From Endozoicomonas sp. ISHI1 (GTDB lineage: Bacteria; Pseudomonadota; Gammaproteobacteria; Pseudomonadales; Endozoicomonadaceae), in the NCBI RefSeq assembly GCF_024606225.1, contig NZ_JAGRPU010000028.1, positions 1-64,000 on the forward strand: a DNA stretch of 64,000 bases, given 5' to 3'. Below the pieces are notes generated by a model. That model was not told the origin of the DNA. It ran no database searches and saw only the letters and a program-made list of their open reading frames with translations. This document shows positions 54,602 to 63,286 of this stretch, piece after piece; position 1 is the stretch's first letter, and each line of letters starts with the position of its first letter. Position numbers and translations under genes: made by a program.

Positions 54602-54739
54602 ATAACGCTCCCTGCTGAAGCCTGAGTTTATGAAAAACAGTTTGCTAAACCGGTTTTTAAATAAATCTGTGGTGTAACTGTTTTTCTTACGTTATCGGCA
54701 TTCAGATCAGAATAACAGTGGAGTTTGGTAGAGCACCCG

Positions 54740-55501
54740 ATGTCGAAGTATAGCTATCGCGTTAAGTTGTCGTTGTTGGTGGTGCTGCTTTTACCCCTGC
54801 TGATCAAACTGGGGTTCTGGCAGATGTCACGATACCAGGAGAAGCTTGAGCTTGAGCGAACTCTGGCAGAGCGACAGACCATGCCTGCACTCAGTCTGTC
54901 TGATGTCAGTGGTTACTCTGATTCCATGTATCTGCCTGTCAGTGTCCGTGGTCGTTTTCTTTCCGATCGGGCTTTTTTTCTTGATAACCAGATTCACGAA
55001 GGTCGTGCCGGTTACGACCTGATCATGCCTTTTCTGGTCAATGACGGTCAGTATCTGCTAGTCAACAGAGGCTGGCTGCCTGCTGAATCGAGAGAACGAT
55101 TGCCGGAAATCGAAACACTCGATGGAGAGCTTGAGTTAAGGGGCAAACTGTATCGGTTATTGGGGAACCCCTTCACACTGGGTGAAGATATCTGGCACGA
55201 AGAATGGCCCAAGCGAATCCAGGTCGTCAACTTTGAGCGAATGGGGGAAGCGCTGGGACAGTCTCTACCCGTTTATATTCTTAAGCTGGAACAGAATCAG
55301 CCCGGCACCTATCTGATTCGCCCTCTGACAATGAAAACCACCTCTCAGAAACATCTCGGCTACGCTATTCAATGGTTTTTAATGGCTCTGGTCCTGCTGG
55401 GTCTGTATCTCTGGCAGATGCGATCCTCAGGCTTGGGTCAAAGCCAACATAAACATAAACAGGTATCCGGGACTGACGAAAAAGAGGATGGCTCAACGTG
55501 A
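54740..55501 (+). CDS. SURF1 family cytochrome oxidase assembly protein
   Basis: 253 residues from ATG 54740. One span at the N-terminus (Leu-Leu-Val-Val-Leu-Leu-Leu-Pro-Leu-Leu, ending Gly-Phe-Trp-Gln-Met-Ser-Arg) and one near the C-terminus enclose a periplasmic domain. Motifs are Phe-Phe-Leu-Asp-Asn-Gln, Gly-Tyr-Asp-Leu-Ile-Met-Pro, Val-Asn-Arg-Gly-Trp-Leu-Pro and the final Leu-Gly-Tyr-Ala-Ile-Gln-Trp-Phe. SURF1 helps insert heme A into subunit I. The stop overlaps the GTG start of the first kinase-like gene as GTGA. Confidence 0.92.
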   Translation: MSKYSYRVKLSLLVVLLLPLLIKLGFWQMSRYQEKLELERTLAERQTMPALSLSDVSGYSDSMYLPVSVRGRFLSDRAFFLDNQIHEGRAGYDLIMPFLVNDGQYLLVNRGWLPAESRERLPEIETLDGELELRGKLYRLLGNPFTLGEDIWHEEWPKRIQVVNFERMGEALGQSLPVYILKLEQNQPGTYLIRPLTMKTTSQKHLGYAIQWFLMALVLLGLYLWQMRSSGLGQSQHKHKQVSGTDEKEDGST

Positions 55502-56649
55502 CTGGCAGATTTTTTTATTTATATGCCCTGCTGCTTTTTGTATTTCTTATTCCGAAAAACGGGTTTGCCGTGATTCGCCACGCCTGCTTTATTGTTAATC
55601 CTGCCAGTAATAATGGGCAGGGTGCGAGGGTTTGGAACCGTATTCAAAGAGATGTCAATCGTTACTTCACAGCTGTCGGCTCGCAAGATCAGGCTGCTGC
55701 TCAGGTGCAAGCGACATTTGAAGTATTTTTTACGGAACACGCCGGTCATGCAACGGAGCTGGCAGCTCAGGCAAGTTTTAACTGGCAGCTGGAGCAGGAA
55801 GGTCATTTATTGATTGTTGCCGTTGGTGGGGATGGCACTGTTCATGAGGTGGTTCAGGGTCTTGAAAGTCAACCGCAAGTTGTGTTCGGTGTTATACCAG
55901 CGGGTGAGGGAAACGATATAGCAAGAACACTCCAATTGAGGAGCCCGATGCATGCTCTTCGGACGCTGGTTTATGGAATCGCTATGCCTTTTGGTGCCTA
56001 CAAAATTGAAGGTTGTCAAAGAGGCAGTTGCGAGCGGAAAACGGTTCTGGCAGTGAGTGAGTTCGGGCTGGGTGTGACGACCCGGATGACAAAAAAGAAA
56101 AACGATCACGACAGTGGTGAGCGACCGAGCCGACTGCTGAGATACTTACCCGGAAGTGTGGCCTATTCAATGTTAGCTGTCAGTTCAGCAATGACATGGG
56201 ATACACCCACGGTCAGGTGCAGTATTAATCGTGAGAGGTTCAGTATCCCCTTAAATCTTCTGGTAGCGGGGACAGGACCAACGATCGGAGGTGGAGTTGC
56301 CCTTTTTAACGATATGACTCCATACAGTTGCCATGGACAGATGCTTTTTAGTCAGCAGAGGACCAACCCTTTTTGGACACTTATTCAGATGACTATGGAG
56401 AAATTTCTCAATTGGTCCGATCTGCAACGGTTTTGCTTTACTCAATTGGATATTGAACACGAGGATGAGACGCCTCTTTCTATTCAGGTCGATGGTGATG
56501 TTTTACTACAAACACCGGCACAAATAACCTGGCTGCGGGCAGTGTTCCAGTTTATGCGACCCCCCGAATATGGAGAGCTCGGTCGTGCTTTAATGGACCT
56601 TGACGAAGCCGGAGATGATCCTGATTGGAAAGGGGGGGATTCACTGTGA
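55498..56649 (+). CDS. secreted diacylglycerol/sphingosine kinase-like protein, paralogue 1
   Basis: 383 residues from GTG 55498. An N-terminal signal peptide (Thr-Gly-Arg, then Phe-Phe-Tyr-Leu-Tyr-Ala-Leu-Leu-Leu-Phe-Val-Phe-Leu-Ile-Pro, ending near Ala24) precedes a DAGK catalytic domain. The domain has Phe-Ile-Val-Asn-Pro-Ala-Ser-Asn-Asn-Gly (31-40), Gly-Gly-Asp-Gly-Thr-Val-His-Glu-Val-Val (110-119) and Val-Ile-Pro-Ala-Gly-Glu-Gly-Asn-Asp-Ile-Ala-Arg (132-143). The usual C-terminal Gln-Val-Asp-Gly strand is present. The known family phosphorylates lipids with ATP in the cytoplasm. A signal peptide is unusual and points to export. The third Gly of the Pro-x-Gly-x-Gly-Asn motif is kept. It is translationally linked to SURF1 but is unlikely to act in oxidase assembly. 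Confidence 0.85.
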   Translation: MTGRFFYLYALLLFVFLIPKNGFAVIRHACFIVNPASNNGQGARVWNRIQRDVNRYFTAVGSQDQAAAQVQATFEVFFTEHAGHATELAAQASFNWQLEQEGHLLIVAVGGDGTVHEVVQGLESQPQVVFGVIPAGEGNDIARTLQLRSPMHALRTLVYGIAMPFGAYKIEGCQRGSCERKTVLAVSEFGLGVTTRMTKKKNDHDSGERPSRLLRYLPGSVAYSMLAVSSAMTWDTPTVRCSINRERFSIPLNLLVAGTGPTIGGGVALFNDMTPYSCHGQMLFSQQRTNPFWTLIQMTMEKFLNWSDLQRFCFTQLDIEHEDETPLSIQVDGDVLLQTPAQITWLRAVFQFMRPPEYGELGRALMDLDEAGDDPDWKGGDSL

Positions 56650-57872
56650 ATAGCAGAGTGTTTTATGTGTATGGACTGCTGCTTTTTGTATTTCTTATTC
56701 CGAATAACGGATTTGCAGTGATTCCGAAAAACCGATTTCCAGTGATTCCGGAAACCGGATTGGCAAAGATACGCCACGTTTGCTTTATCGTTAATCCAAC
56801 CAGTAATAACGGTCAGGGTGCGAGAGTCTGGGAAAGTATTGAACAGGCTGTCAATCATTATTTCGCAGCAGTGGGCTCACAGGATGAGGCGGCTGTTCAG
56901 GAACGAGCGACATTTGAAGTGTTTTTTACAGAACATGCAGGTCATGCAACGGAGCTGGCAACGCAAGCGTACCAGAGCTGGCAGCAAGGGCAGCGCGAAG
57001 GGAGCCGAATTCCTGACCAGTTATTAATGGTTGCAGTGGGAGGGGATGGCACTGTTCATGAGGTGGTTCAGGGTCTGGAAGCTCACCGGGAGCAGGTTGT
57101 TTTTGGGGTTATACCGGCGGGTACGGGAAACAATATAGCGAGATCACTTCGATTGCGTGACACGGCTCGAGCCCTTCGGACACTGGTTTATGGGACCGCT
57201 CTGCCTTTAGGTGCTTATAAAATTGAAGCTTGTGAAAGAGGAAGTTGCCAGAAGAAAACGGTTCTGGCTGTCAATGAGTTTGATCTGGGTGTGACGACTC
57301 AAGTGAAAAAAAGGGAAAACGATTACCAGAGCGGTGAGCGAGCGGGTCGCCTGATGAGCTTTTCACCCGGAAGTAGGGTCTATTCGCTATCAGACTTCAC
57401 TTCTGCAATGAGATGGAATACACCTATGGTCAAGTGCAGTATTGATGGGGGTAGCAGGTTCCATATCCCCTTGAATATTATGGCTGGAGGGGCGACGGGG
57501 CCTACGATCGGGGGCGAGTTTGGCTTTTTATATGGCGAGAGAGCGGAAAGTAAGCGGGGAGAGCTGCTTTATGGTGAGAAATGGGATCCCCCCCTTTGGA
57601 CACTTGCTCAGGTCGCTATGCAGAGATTACTCAATTGGTCAGGTCTGAAACGGGCTCAGTTTACTCAATTGGACATTGAGCACGTGAAAGAGACACCTCA
57701 GGATATCCAGGTTGATGGTGATATTTTACTGCAAACGCCGGCACGAATAATCTGGTTGCCGGAAGTGTTCCGGTTTTTGAGACCCCCCGTATTTGGTGAT
57801 CACGGTTATCACGGAATGTACCTTGAAGAAGCGGAGGATGAAAGAGCGAAGGAAAGGCAGGATTCCATTTAA
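56646..57872 (+). CDS. secreted diacylglycerol/sphingosine kinase-like protein, paralogue 2
   Basis: 408 residues from GTG 56646, which matches the start context of paralogue 3, has AAAGGGGGGG upstream and overlaps the stop of paralogue 1 as GTGA. The signal peptide is nearly the same as in paralogue 1 (Leu-Leu-Leu-Phe-Val-Phe-Leu-Ile-Pro). It is followed by a short internal duplication (Phe-Ala-Val-Ile-Pro-Lys-Asn-Arg, then Phe-Pro-Val-Ile-Pro-Glu-Thr). The ATP-site motif Gly-Gly-Asp-Gly-Thr is intact, but the next motif reads Gly-Thr-Gly-Asn-Asn-Ile-Ala-Arg, with Asn in place of the usual Asp. It is the most diverged of the three, with an insertion before the Gly-Gly-Asp-Gly-Thr motif. Confidence 0.84.
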   Translation: MNSRVFYVYGLLLFVFLIPNNGFAVIPKNRFPVIPETGLAKIRHVCFIVNPTSNNGQGARVWESIEQAVNHYFAAVGSQDEAAVQERATFEVFFTEHAGHATELATQAYQSWQQGQREGSRIPDQLLMVAVGGDGTVHEVVQGLEAHREQVVFGVIPAGTGNNIARSLRLRDTARALRTLVYGTALPLGAYKIEACERGSCQKKTVLAVNEFDLGVTTQVKKRENDYQSGERAGRLMSFSPGSRVYSLSDFTSAMRWNTPMVKCSIDGGSRFHIPLNIMAGGATGPTIGGEFGFLYGERAESKRGELLYGEKWDPPLWTLAQVAMQRLLNWSGLKRAQFTQLDIEHVKETPQDIQVDGDILLQTPARIIWLPEVFRFLRPPVFGDHGYHGMYLEEAEDERAKERQDSI

Positions 57873-57933
57873 ATTTTGAACGTGGCGGTTATGGACAGGT
57901 ATACGCGACTAACAGAAAAGAGGATAGCTCACT

Positions 57934-59121
57934 GTGAATAGCAAAGTTTTTTGTTTATCTGGCCTGCTGCTTTTTGTATTTCTTGTTCCTGTAAACGGAT
58001 TTGCAACGATTCGCCATGTCTGCTTTATCGTTAATCCTGCAAGTAATAATGGTAAAGGTGCCAGGGTCTGGGACAGAATTGAAGAAGCTGTCAACCTGTA
58101 CTACACAGCAGTCGGCTCACAAGACCAGGCTGCTGCTCAGGAACAAGCGACATTTGAAGTGTTTTTTACAGAAAACGCCGGTCATGCAACGTACCTGGCA
58201 GTGCAGGCATATGAGGACTGGCAGCAGGGGCAACACGCTGAGGAAGATCAGTTATTGTTGGTTGCCGTTGGTGGGGATGGCACCGTCCGCGAGGTGGTTC
58301 AGGGTCTGGCAAGTGAACCGCAAGTTGTTATTGGTGTGATACCGGCGGGCAAGGGAAACGATATAGCGAGAACACTCAAACTGTGTAACCCGATGCATGC
58401 CCTTCGGTCGCTGGTTTACGGAGCCTCTATGCCCTTTGGTGCCTACAAAATTGAAGGTTGTCAAACAGGCAGTTGTGAGAAGCAAACGGTTCTGGCAGTG
58501 AGCGGGTTTAATCTGGGTGTGACGACTCAGATGACAAAAAATAAAAACGATCACGACAGTGGTGAGCGACCAAGCCGACTGCTCAGGTATTCACCCAGAA
58601 GTATGGCTTCTGCAATGTTAGCCATCAGTTCAGCCATGAGATGGAATACACCCATGGTCAGGTGCACTTCTGATAAAGGCAGGTTCAATATTCCATTGAA
58701 TTTTCTGGCTGCGAGTACAGGGCCAACGTTCGGAGGAGGAATTGCCCTTTTTAATTATATGAAGCCGTTCTGTACGCGGGGGAAGGTGCTTTATAGTCAG
58801 CAGAGGATGCATCCTATATGGACATTTATTCAGATGACTATAGGCAGATTACTCAATTGGTCAGGTCTGGTTTGGACGACTATGGAGAGATTACGTAATT
58901 GGTCAGGTCAACGAGCGCTTGTCTTTACTCAATTGGACATTGAACATCAGGATGAGACACCGCTTTCTATTCAGGTCGACGGCGATATTTTACTGCAGAC
59001 ACCGGCAAAAATAACCTGGTTGCCGTTTGTGTTACGGTTTATGGGACCTCCCAAATATGGAGAACCCGGTTATTCCCTTATGGGCCTCGAGCAAGCTAGT
59101 GATGATCCGGATTCCTTTTAA
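57934..59121 (+). CDS. secreted diacylglycerol/sphingosine kinase-like protein, paralogue 3
   Basis: 395 residues from GTG 57934. Very close to paralogue 1 through most of its length: same signal peptide type (Leu-Leu-Leu-Phe-Val-Phe-Leu-Val-Pro), Phe-Ile-Val-Asn-Pro-Ala-Ser-Asn-Asn-Gly, Gly-Gly-Asp-Gly-Thr-Val-Arg-Glu and Ile-Pro-Ala-Gly-Lys-Gly-Asn-Asp-Ile-Ala-Arg. A duplicated segment near residues 295-325 (Thr-Ile/Met-Gly/Glu-Arg-Leu-x-Asn-Trp-Ser-Gly, twice) adds length. It lies 61 bp after paralogue 2 and 48 bp before the next oxidase-cluster gene. The tandem arrangement shows local gene duplication. Confidence 0.85.
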   Translation: MNSKVFCLSGLLLFVFLVPVNGFATIRHVCFIVNPASNNGKGARVWDRIEEAVNLYYTAVGSQDQAAAQEQATFEVFFTENAGHATYLAVQAYEDWQQGQHAEEDQLLLVAVGGDGTVREVVQGLASEPQVVIGVIPAGKGNDIARTLKLCNPMHALRSLVYGASMPFGAYKIEGCQTGSCEKQTVLAVSGFNLGVTTQMTKNKNDHDSGERPSRLLRYSPRSMASAMLAISSAMRWNTPMVRCTSDKGRFNIPLNFLAASTGPTFGGGIALFNYMKPFCTRGKVLYSQQRMHPIWTFIQMTIGRLLNWSGLVWTTMERLRNWSGQRALVFTQLDIEHQDETPLSIQVDGDILLQTPAKITWLPFVLRFMGPPKYGEPGYSLMGLEQASDDPDSF

Positions 59122-59169
59122 ATTTTGAATGTAGAAATATGACTATTTAATCAACCGGGTATTATAAGA

Positions 59170-59775
59170 ATGAAAAGAGTAAAGAAAGCAAAAAGTCGCT
59201 GGCAACTGGCTCTGGTCATTCTCATGCCTTCTCTGGCTATGGGGTTGGCTTGGTACTTTTATTTCTTCGGTACGCAGTTTGTGCCGGATGGTCGTACGAA
59301 TAAGGGAGAGCTGCTATTACCCCCCGCCAGCTTCCAAAGTATGATGCTTGAGAAAAATAATGAAATGTTTGACCAGCAGGCACTGGAGGGTCGCTGGGGG
59401 ATTCTGGTATTTGGTGACGATGCCTGCTCCGATCAGGCCTGTCAGGAAACGCTCTATCAAACCCGTCAGGCTCATCTGGCGCTCGGCAGAGACAGCGACC
59501 GGGTCGTCCGGCTTTTTATCTCTTCCTCATCCAATCCTGAATTGAACCAGCGTGTACTCAGTGAACATCCTGATCTGATCTGGTTGGGCAGTCGTAAAGA
59601 ATCGGTGTTGAACACTCTGGGTAAAAAACCGGGTGAAAAAAGAGCGTGGCCAACGAATGGCTTTTACATCGTTGACCCCTTGGGGAATATCATGATGAAG
59701 TATCAGCCAGGGCAGTACGGTGGAGATTTATTAAAAGACTTGAGGAAGTTGCTTAAAGCATCAAACATTGGCTGA
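59170..59775 (+). CDS. cox-cluster membrane-anchored thioredoxin-like protein
   Basis: 201 residues. One N-terminal transmembrane anchor (about 12-34), then a periplasmic domain that looks like the thioredoxin-like fold of Sco proteins (Leu-Glu-Gly-Arg-Trp-Gly-Ile-Leu-Val-Phe-Gly-Asp-Asp-Ala-Cys). The Cys pair is spaced Cys-x4-Cys instead of Cys-x3-Cys. The end has Gly-Phe-Tyr-Ile-Val-Asp-Pro-Leu-Gly-Asn-Ile-Met-Met-Lys-Tyr as in that group. A similar gene stands between surf1 and ctaA in Pseudomonas. The exact role is not established. Confidence 0.85.
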   Translation: MKRVKKAKSRWQLALVILMPSLAMGLAWYFYFFGTQFVPDGRTNKGELLLPPASFQSMMLEKNNEMFDQQALEGRWGILVFGDDACSDQACQETLYQTRQAHLALGRDSDRVVRLFISSSSNPELNQRVLSEHPDLIWLGSRKESVLNTLGKKPGEKRAWPTNGFYIVDPLGNIMMKYQPGQYGGDLLKDLRKLLKASNIG

Positions 59776-59791
59776 CATTGAAAGGTGTTCC

Positions 59792-60877
59792 ATGACAACA
59801 GCATCGATTACAAAAACAATAAGCCAGACAAAGCGACAGAGAACGGGTTTTTATCTCTCTCTGTTCGCAACCTTGCTGGCCGCTGTGGTTGTCGGGTTAG
59901 GGGCTTATACACGACTGGTTCATGCAGGGTTGGGTTGTCCTGACTGGCCAGGATGTTATGGCTTCCTGACAGTGCCTGAAACAGCGCAGGAAATAGCCAT
60001 AGCGGAAACACTTTTTCCCCATGCGCCGGTTGAGGTGGACAAAGGCTGGGCAGAAATGGTGCATCGATATGTAGCAGGCTCTCTACTGCTGCTGGTTCTG
60101 ATGATCGCTATTCAAGCCTTTCGGAACCGACAAGAGCCTGGGCAGCCATTAAAGCTGCCTATATTCATTCTGGGGCTGATTATTCTGCAGGCGGCATTCG
60201 GAATGTGGACCGTGACCTTGAAGCTCTGGCCCCAAGTGGTGACGGCACATCTTTTGGGTGGTTTTGCTACGTTCAGTTTGTTGTTTCTGATGACCCTTCG
60301 TTTGTCCGGATTGTGTTGGGAAAAACTCCCCTCCTCTGAACAGAAAGATCGCTTGAGAGGGTTAGCTGCGGTCGGGCTGTTAGTGGTGATTTTGCAGATC
60401 ACATTGGGGGGCTGGACCAGTTCCAATTATGCGGCTCTGGCCTGTCCTGATTTCCCCATGTGTCAGGGGCAATGGCTGCCCGGTGCTGATTTTGCAGAAG
60501 GTTTGAATTTCAGTCAGTCCATTGGCCCGAATTATCTGGGTGGGAAAATGGACTCTGAAGCACGGACCGCGATACATTTTTTACATCGATTGGGGGCACT
60601 GGTGACGACCGTGTTGCTGCTGTTTCTGTTTATGCAGATACTTCGATATAGTAATGCTCAGTCGTCTAGTAACCGAAGCAGCCTGATAGTGCTGGCTACA
60701 CTGATGCTGTTGGCTCTGCTGGTACAGGTCACTTTGGGGATCAGTAACATTCTGGGCAGCCTGCCACTTTCAGTGGCGGTGGCTCATAACCTGGGAGGTG
60801 CGGTTTTGTTGCTGATTCTGGTCGCTCTCAACTTCCGTCTGAACGTGTCTGAAGGATTCAGTGAGGTTCAATCATGA
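59792..60877 (+). CDS. ctaA: heme A synthase (CtaA/Cox15)
   Basis: 361 residues from ATG 59792 (AAAGG seven bases upstream); a start at 59768 would overlap the previous gene. Eight hydrophobic spans. Heme-binding His residues lie in Ala-Glu-Met-Val-His-Arg-Tyr, Val-Thr-Ala-His-Leu, Ile-His-Phe-Leu-His-Arg and Val-Ala-His-Asn. The [19 protein letters not shown] segment is diagnostic. It oxidises heme O to heme A for the oxidase. Its stop overlaps the ctaB start. Confidence 0.95.
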   Translation: MTTASITKTISQTKRQRTGFYLSLFATLLAAVVVGLGAYTRLVHAGLGCPDWPGCYGFLTVPETAQEIAIAETLFPHAPVEVDKGWAEMVHRYVAGSLLLLVLMIAIQAFRNRQEPGQPLKLPIFILGLIILQAAFGMWTVTLKLWPQVVTAHLLGGFATFSLLFLMTLRLSGLCWEKLPSSEQKDRLRGLAAVGLLVVILQITLGGWTSSNYAALACPDFPMCQGQWLPGADFAEGLNFSQSIGPNYLGGKMDSEARTAIHFLHRLGALVTTVLLLFLFMQILRYSNAQSSSNRSSLIVLATLMLLALLVQVTLGISNILGSLPLSVAVAHNLGGAVLLLILVALNFRLNVSEGFSEVQS

Positions 60878-61791
60878 GTAAGATCATTCAAAAGCAGGGC
60901 GGCGCATCCCTTCAGGAATCCGTTCACTGGCGTGATTATCTTGAGCTGACCAAACCCAGAGTGGTCGCCCTGATGGTTCTGACGGTGGTGATTGGTATGT
61001 GTTTGGCGACGCCGGGCATGGTACCTATGGATATTCTCATCTTTGGTAATCTGGGTGTTGCCCTCTCGGCTGCATCCGCCGCAGTGATCAATCATGTGGT
61101 CGACCGACAGATTGATTCGGTGATGGCCAGAACCCACAAGAGACCGATAGCCACAGGGCGAGTTGAGCCGCTTCAGGCTTTGCTGTTTGCCTTTACTCTG
61201 GGTGTGTTGGGCATAGGAATTCTGGTGTTTCTGGTCAACCCTTTGACCGCCTGGCTGACACTGGCCTCACTGATGGGCTATGCCGTGGTTTACACTCTGA
61301 TTTTAAAGCGTGCGACCCCACAGAATATTGTCATTGGCGGGATTGCCGGTGCCTCCCCTCCCCTGCTGGGATGGACGGCAGTGACCGGACACTTTGAAGG
61401 TAATGCCTTACTTCTGGTTTTGATTATTTTTGCCTGGACGCCACCCCACTTCTGGGCTTTGGCTATCCATCGCAAAGCTGAATATGCCAAGGCCGACATT
61501 CCCATGTTGCCGGTGACGCACGGTGAGGCTTACACCAAGCTGCATATTTTGCTGTACACCGTGATTATGGTCCTGGTCAGTGTTTTGCCTTTCCTGACCG
61601 GTATGAGTGGCATTCTTTATCTGGCGGGTGCATTGATTCTCGGAGGGCGGTTTCTTTACTGGGCTATTGCTCTCCTGCAAGAAAGCAGGCCCCATGCTGC
61701 TATCAAGACATTCAAGTATTCCATTACTTATTTGATGTTGCTCTTCGTGGTACTGCTGCTGGATCATTATGCGTTCTATTTATGGCTTTAA
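60874..61791 (+). CDS. ctaB: protoheme IX farnesyltransferase (heme O synthase)
   Basis: 305 residues, a UbiA-family membrane prenyltransferase with about nine spans. The first Asp-rich site is Asn-His-Val-Val-Asp-Arg-Gln-Ile-Asp-x-x-Met-x-Arg-Thr-x-x-Arg-Pro, the second is Tyr-x-x-Ala-Asp-Ile-Pro-Met-Leu-Pro. It attaches a farnesyl group to heme B, making heme O for CtaA. The start overlaps the ctaA stop as ATGA. Confidence 0.96.
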   Translation: MSKIIQKQGGASLQESVHWRDYLELTKPRVVALMVLTVVIGMCLATPGMVPMDILIFGNLGVALSAASAAVINHVVDRQIDSVMARTHKRPIATGRVEPLQALLFAFTLGVLGIGILVFLVNPLTAWLTLASLMGYAVVYTLILKRATPQNIVIGGIAGASPPLLGWTAVTGHFEGNALLLVLIIFAWTPPHFWALAIHRKAEYAKADIPMLPVTHGEAYTKLHILLYTVIMVLVSVLPFLTGMSGILYLAGALILGGRFLYWAIALLQESRPHAAIKTFKYSITYLMLLFVVLLLDHYAFYLWL

Positions 61792-61835
61792 CAGGCTATC
61801 GGTTAGACTGAGGCTGAAGGCTCAAAGGATTTTTC

Positions 61836-62498
61836 ATGGCATCCGGGATGAAAAACAGCGTGAATAAAACAGTATTGATTCTGGTGGCTATTGTCGCGGT
61901 CATTATGGGTCTGACATTCTACAAATACATGAACAAACCATCGCTCACACTGGAGCACTTGCAGCGGATGGGGGCAGTGGTTTTTGACAAGCCACGGACC
62001 TTTGAAATGAAGGGCATGGTGGATAACAAGGGTCAGCCTTTTACTGAGGCTAATCTCGAAGGGAAATGGTCTCTGGTGTACTTTGGCTATACCTTTTGCC
62101 CGGACATCTGCCCCACTACGTTGGGTCAGTTGAACCAGATGGATAAACTGTTGAAGAAGGATAACCCTGAAATCGCGAAGAAAATGCACTATTTTATGGT
62201 GACAGTGGATCCTCGCAGGGACACTGTGGAGAAGCTGAATGGCTACGTCCCTCACTTCAACCCTGATTTTGTGGGAGTGACGGGCAACCAGAAAGATATC
62301 CATAACCTGACCGTACAAATGAACATCCCCTACACACCGGTCATTGATCCGGTGGATGAGTATTACCTGGTGGATCATGGCGCCAACCTGGTCATCATCA
62401 ATCCGAGGGGGGATTATCACGGCTTTATTCGCCCACCCCTGGATTCAGACAAGCTGGCACGGGTGATGGTGGGCGTGGATGAATTGTATCAGGACTAA
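61836..62498 (+). CDS. SCO1/SenC family copper chaperone
   Basis: 220 residues. An N-terminal membrane anchor (about 11-30), then the thioredoxin-like copper domain with Phe-Cys-Pro-Asp-Ile-Cys-Pro-Thr near residue 88 and the third ligand His in Val-Asp-His-Gly. It loads copper into the CuA site of subunit II. Start codons at 61836 and 61848 are both possible. It is the last gene of the cox block and is convergent with znuB (5-bp gap). Confidence 0.94.
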   Translation: MASGMKNSVNKTVLILVAIVAVIMGLTFYKYMNKPSLTLEHLQRMGAVVFDKPRTFEMKGMVDNKGQPFTEANLEGKWSLVYFGYTFCPDICPTTLGQLNQMDKLLKKDNPEIAKKMHYFMVTVDPRRDTVEKLNGYVPHFNPDFVGVTGNQKDIHNLTVQMNIPYTPVIDPVDEYYLVDHGANLVIINPRGDYHGFIRPPLDSDKLARVMVGVDELYQD

Positions 62499-62503
62499 TC
62501 TCG

Positions 62504-63286
62504 TCAGCTGCGCTTGAAGCTCAAACCCAGAACAAAAATCAGGAAGCTACAGACGACAACGGAAGGTCCTGATGGGGTATCCAGCTGCCAGGAGGCAGTC
62601 AGTCCTCCTGCAACGCTCAGTAAGCCAATGATGCCGGCAATGATCGCCATTTGTTCTGGTGTTCGGGAAAACCTCTGGGCTGTTGCGGCTGGAATAATCA
62701 TTAAAGAAGTGATCAGAAGTACACCAACAATTTTCATAGCCACAGCAATGACCAGGGCCATCAGTAAGGTCAGAATCAGTTTGGTTCTTTTAACTGGAAA
62801 ACCTTCAACCTGTGCCAGCTCTGCATGAATGGTCATGGCCAGAAGGGGCCGCCACAGCCAGGCCAGTGTGGTGAGGACCAGTGCGCCGCCGCCGTATATC
62901 CAGAGCAGGTCTGTAGGTGCGGTCGCCAGAATGTCTCCAAACAGGTAAGACATCATGTCGATTCGGACGTTCTCGGAAAAACTGACTGCAACAAGGCCCA
63001 GGGAAAGACTGCTATGGGCAAGTATTCCCAGTAACGTGTCGGATGCCATTTTTTGTTGTTCCTGAAGCGAGACCAGAAGAACAGCAAGAAACAGCGAACA
63101 CACTATGATGGTCAGGTTAAGATCAATATCGAGCAGCAACCCCAAGGCTACGCCCAGCAGTGCCGAATGAGAGAGAGTATCGCCAAAGTAGGCCATCTTC
63201 CTCCAGACAACAAAACAACCCAGAGGTCCTGCCACTATGGCAACCCCTGATCCTGCCAGCAGTGCGGTAAGGAGCAGTTCAGGCAT
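62504..63286 (-). CDS. znuB: zinc ABC transporter permease ZnuB
   Basis: 260 residues from the ATG at 63286, which has AGGAG six bases upstream and gives the usual start [12 protein letters not shown]. The longer frame to 63388 is unlikely. An ABC-3 family permease with about eight spans. Typical motifs are [18 protein letters not shown] and the late [11 protein letters not shown]. It overlaps the end of znuC by 8 bp. Confidence 0.94.
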   Translation of the reverse strand: MPELLLTALLAGSGVAIVAGPLGCFVVWRKMAYFGDTLSHSALLGVALGLLLDIDLNLTIIVCSLFLAVLLVSLQEQQKMASDTLLGILAHSSLSLGLVAVSFSENVRIDMMSYLFGDILATAPTDLLWIYGGGALVLTTLAWLWRPLLAMTIHAELAQVEGFPVKRTKLILTLLMALVIAVAMKIVGVLLITSLMIIPAATAQRFSRTPEQMAIIAGIIGLLSVAGGLTASWQLDTPSGPSVVVCSFLIFVLGLSFKRS

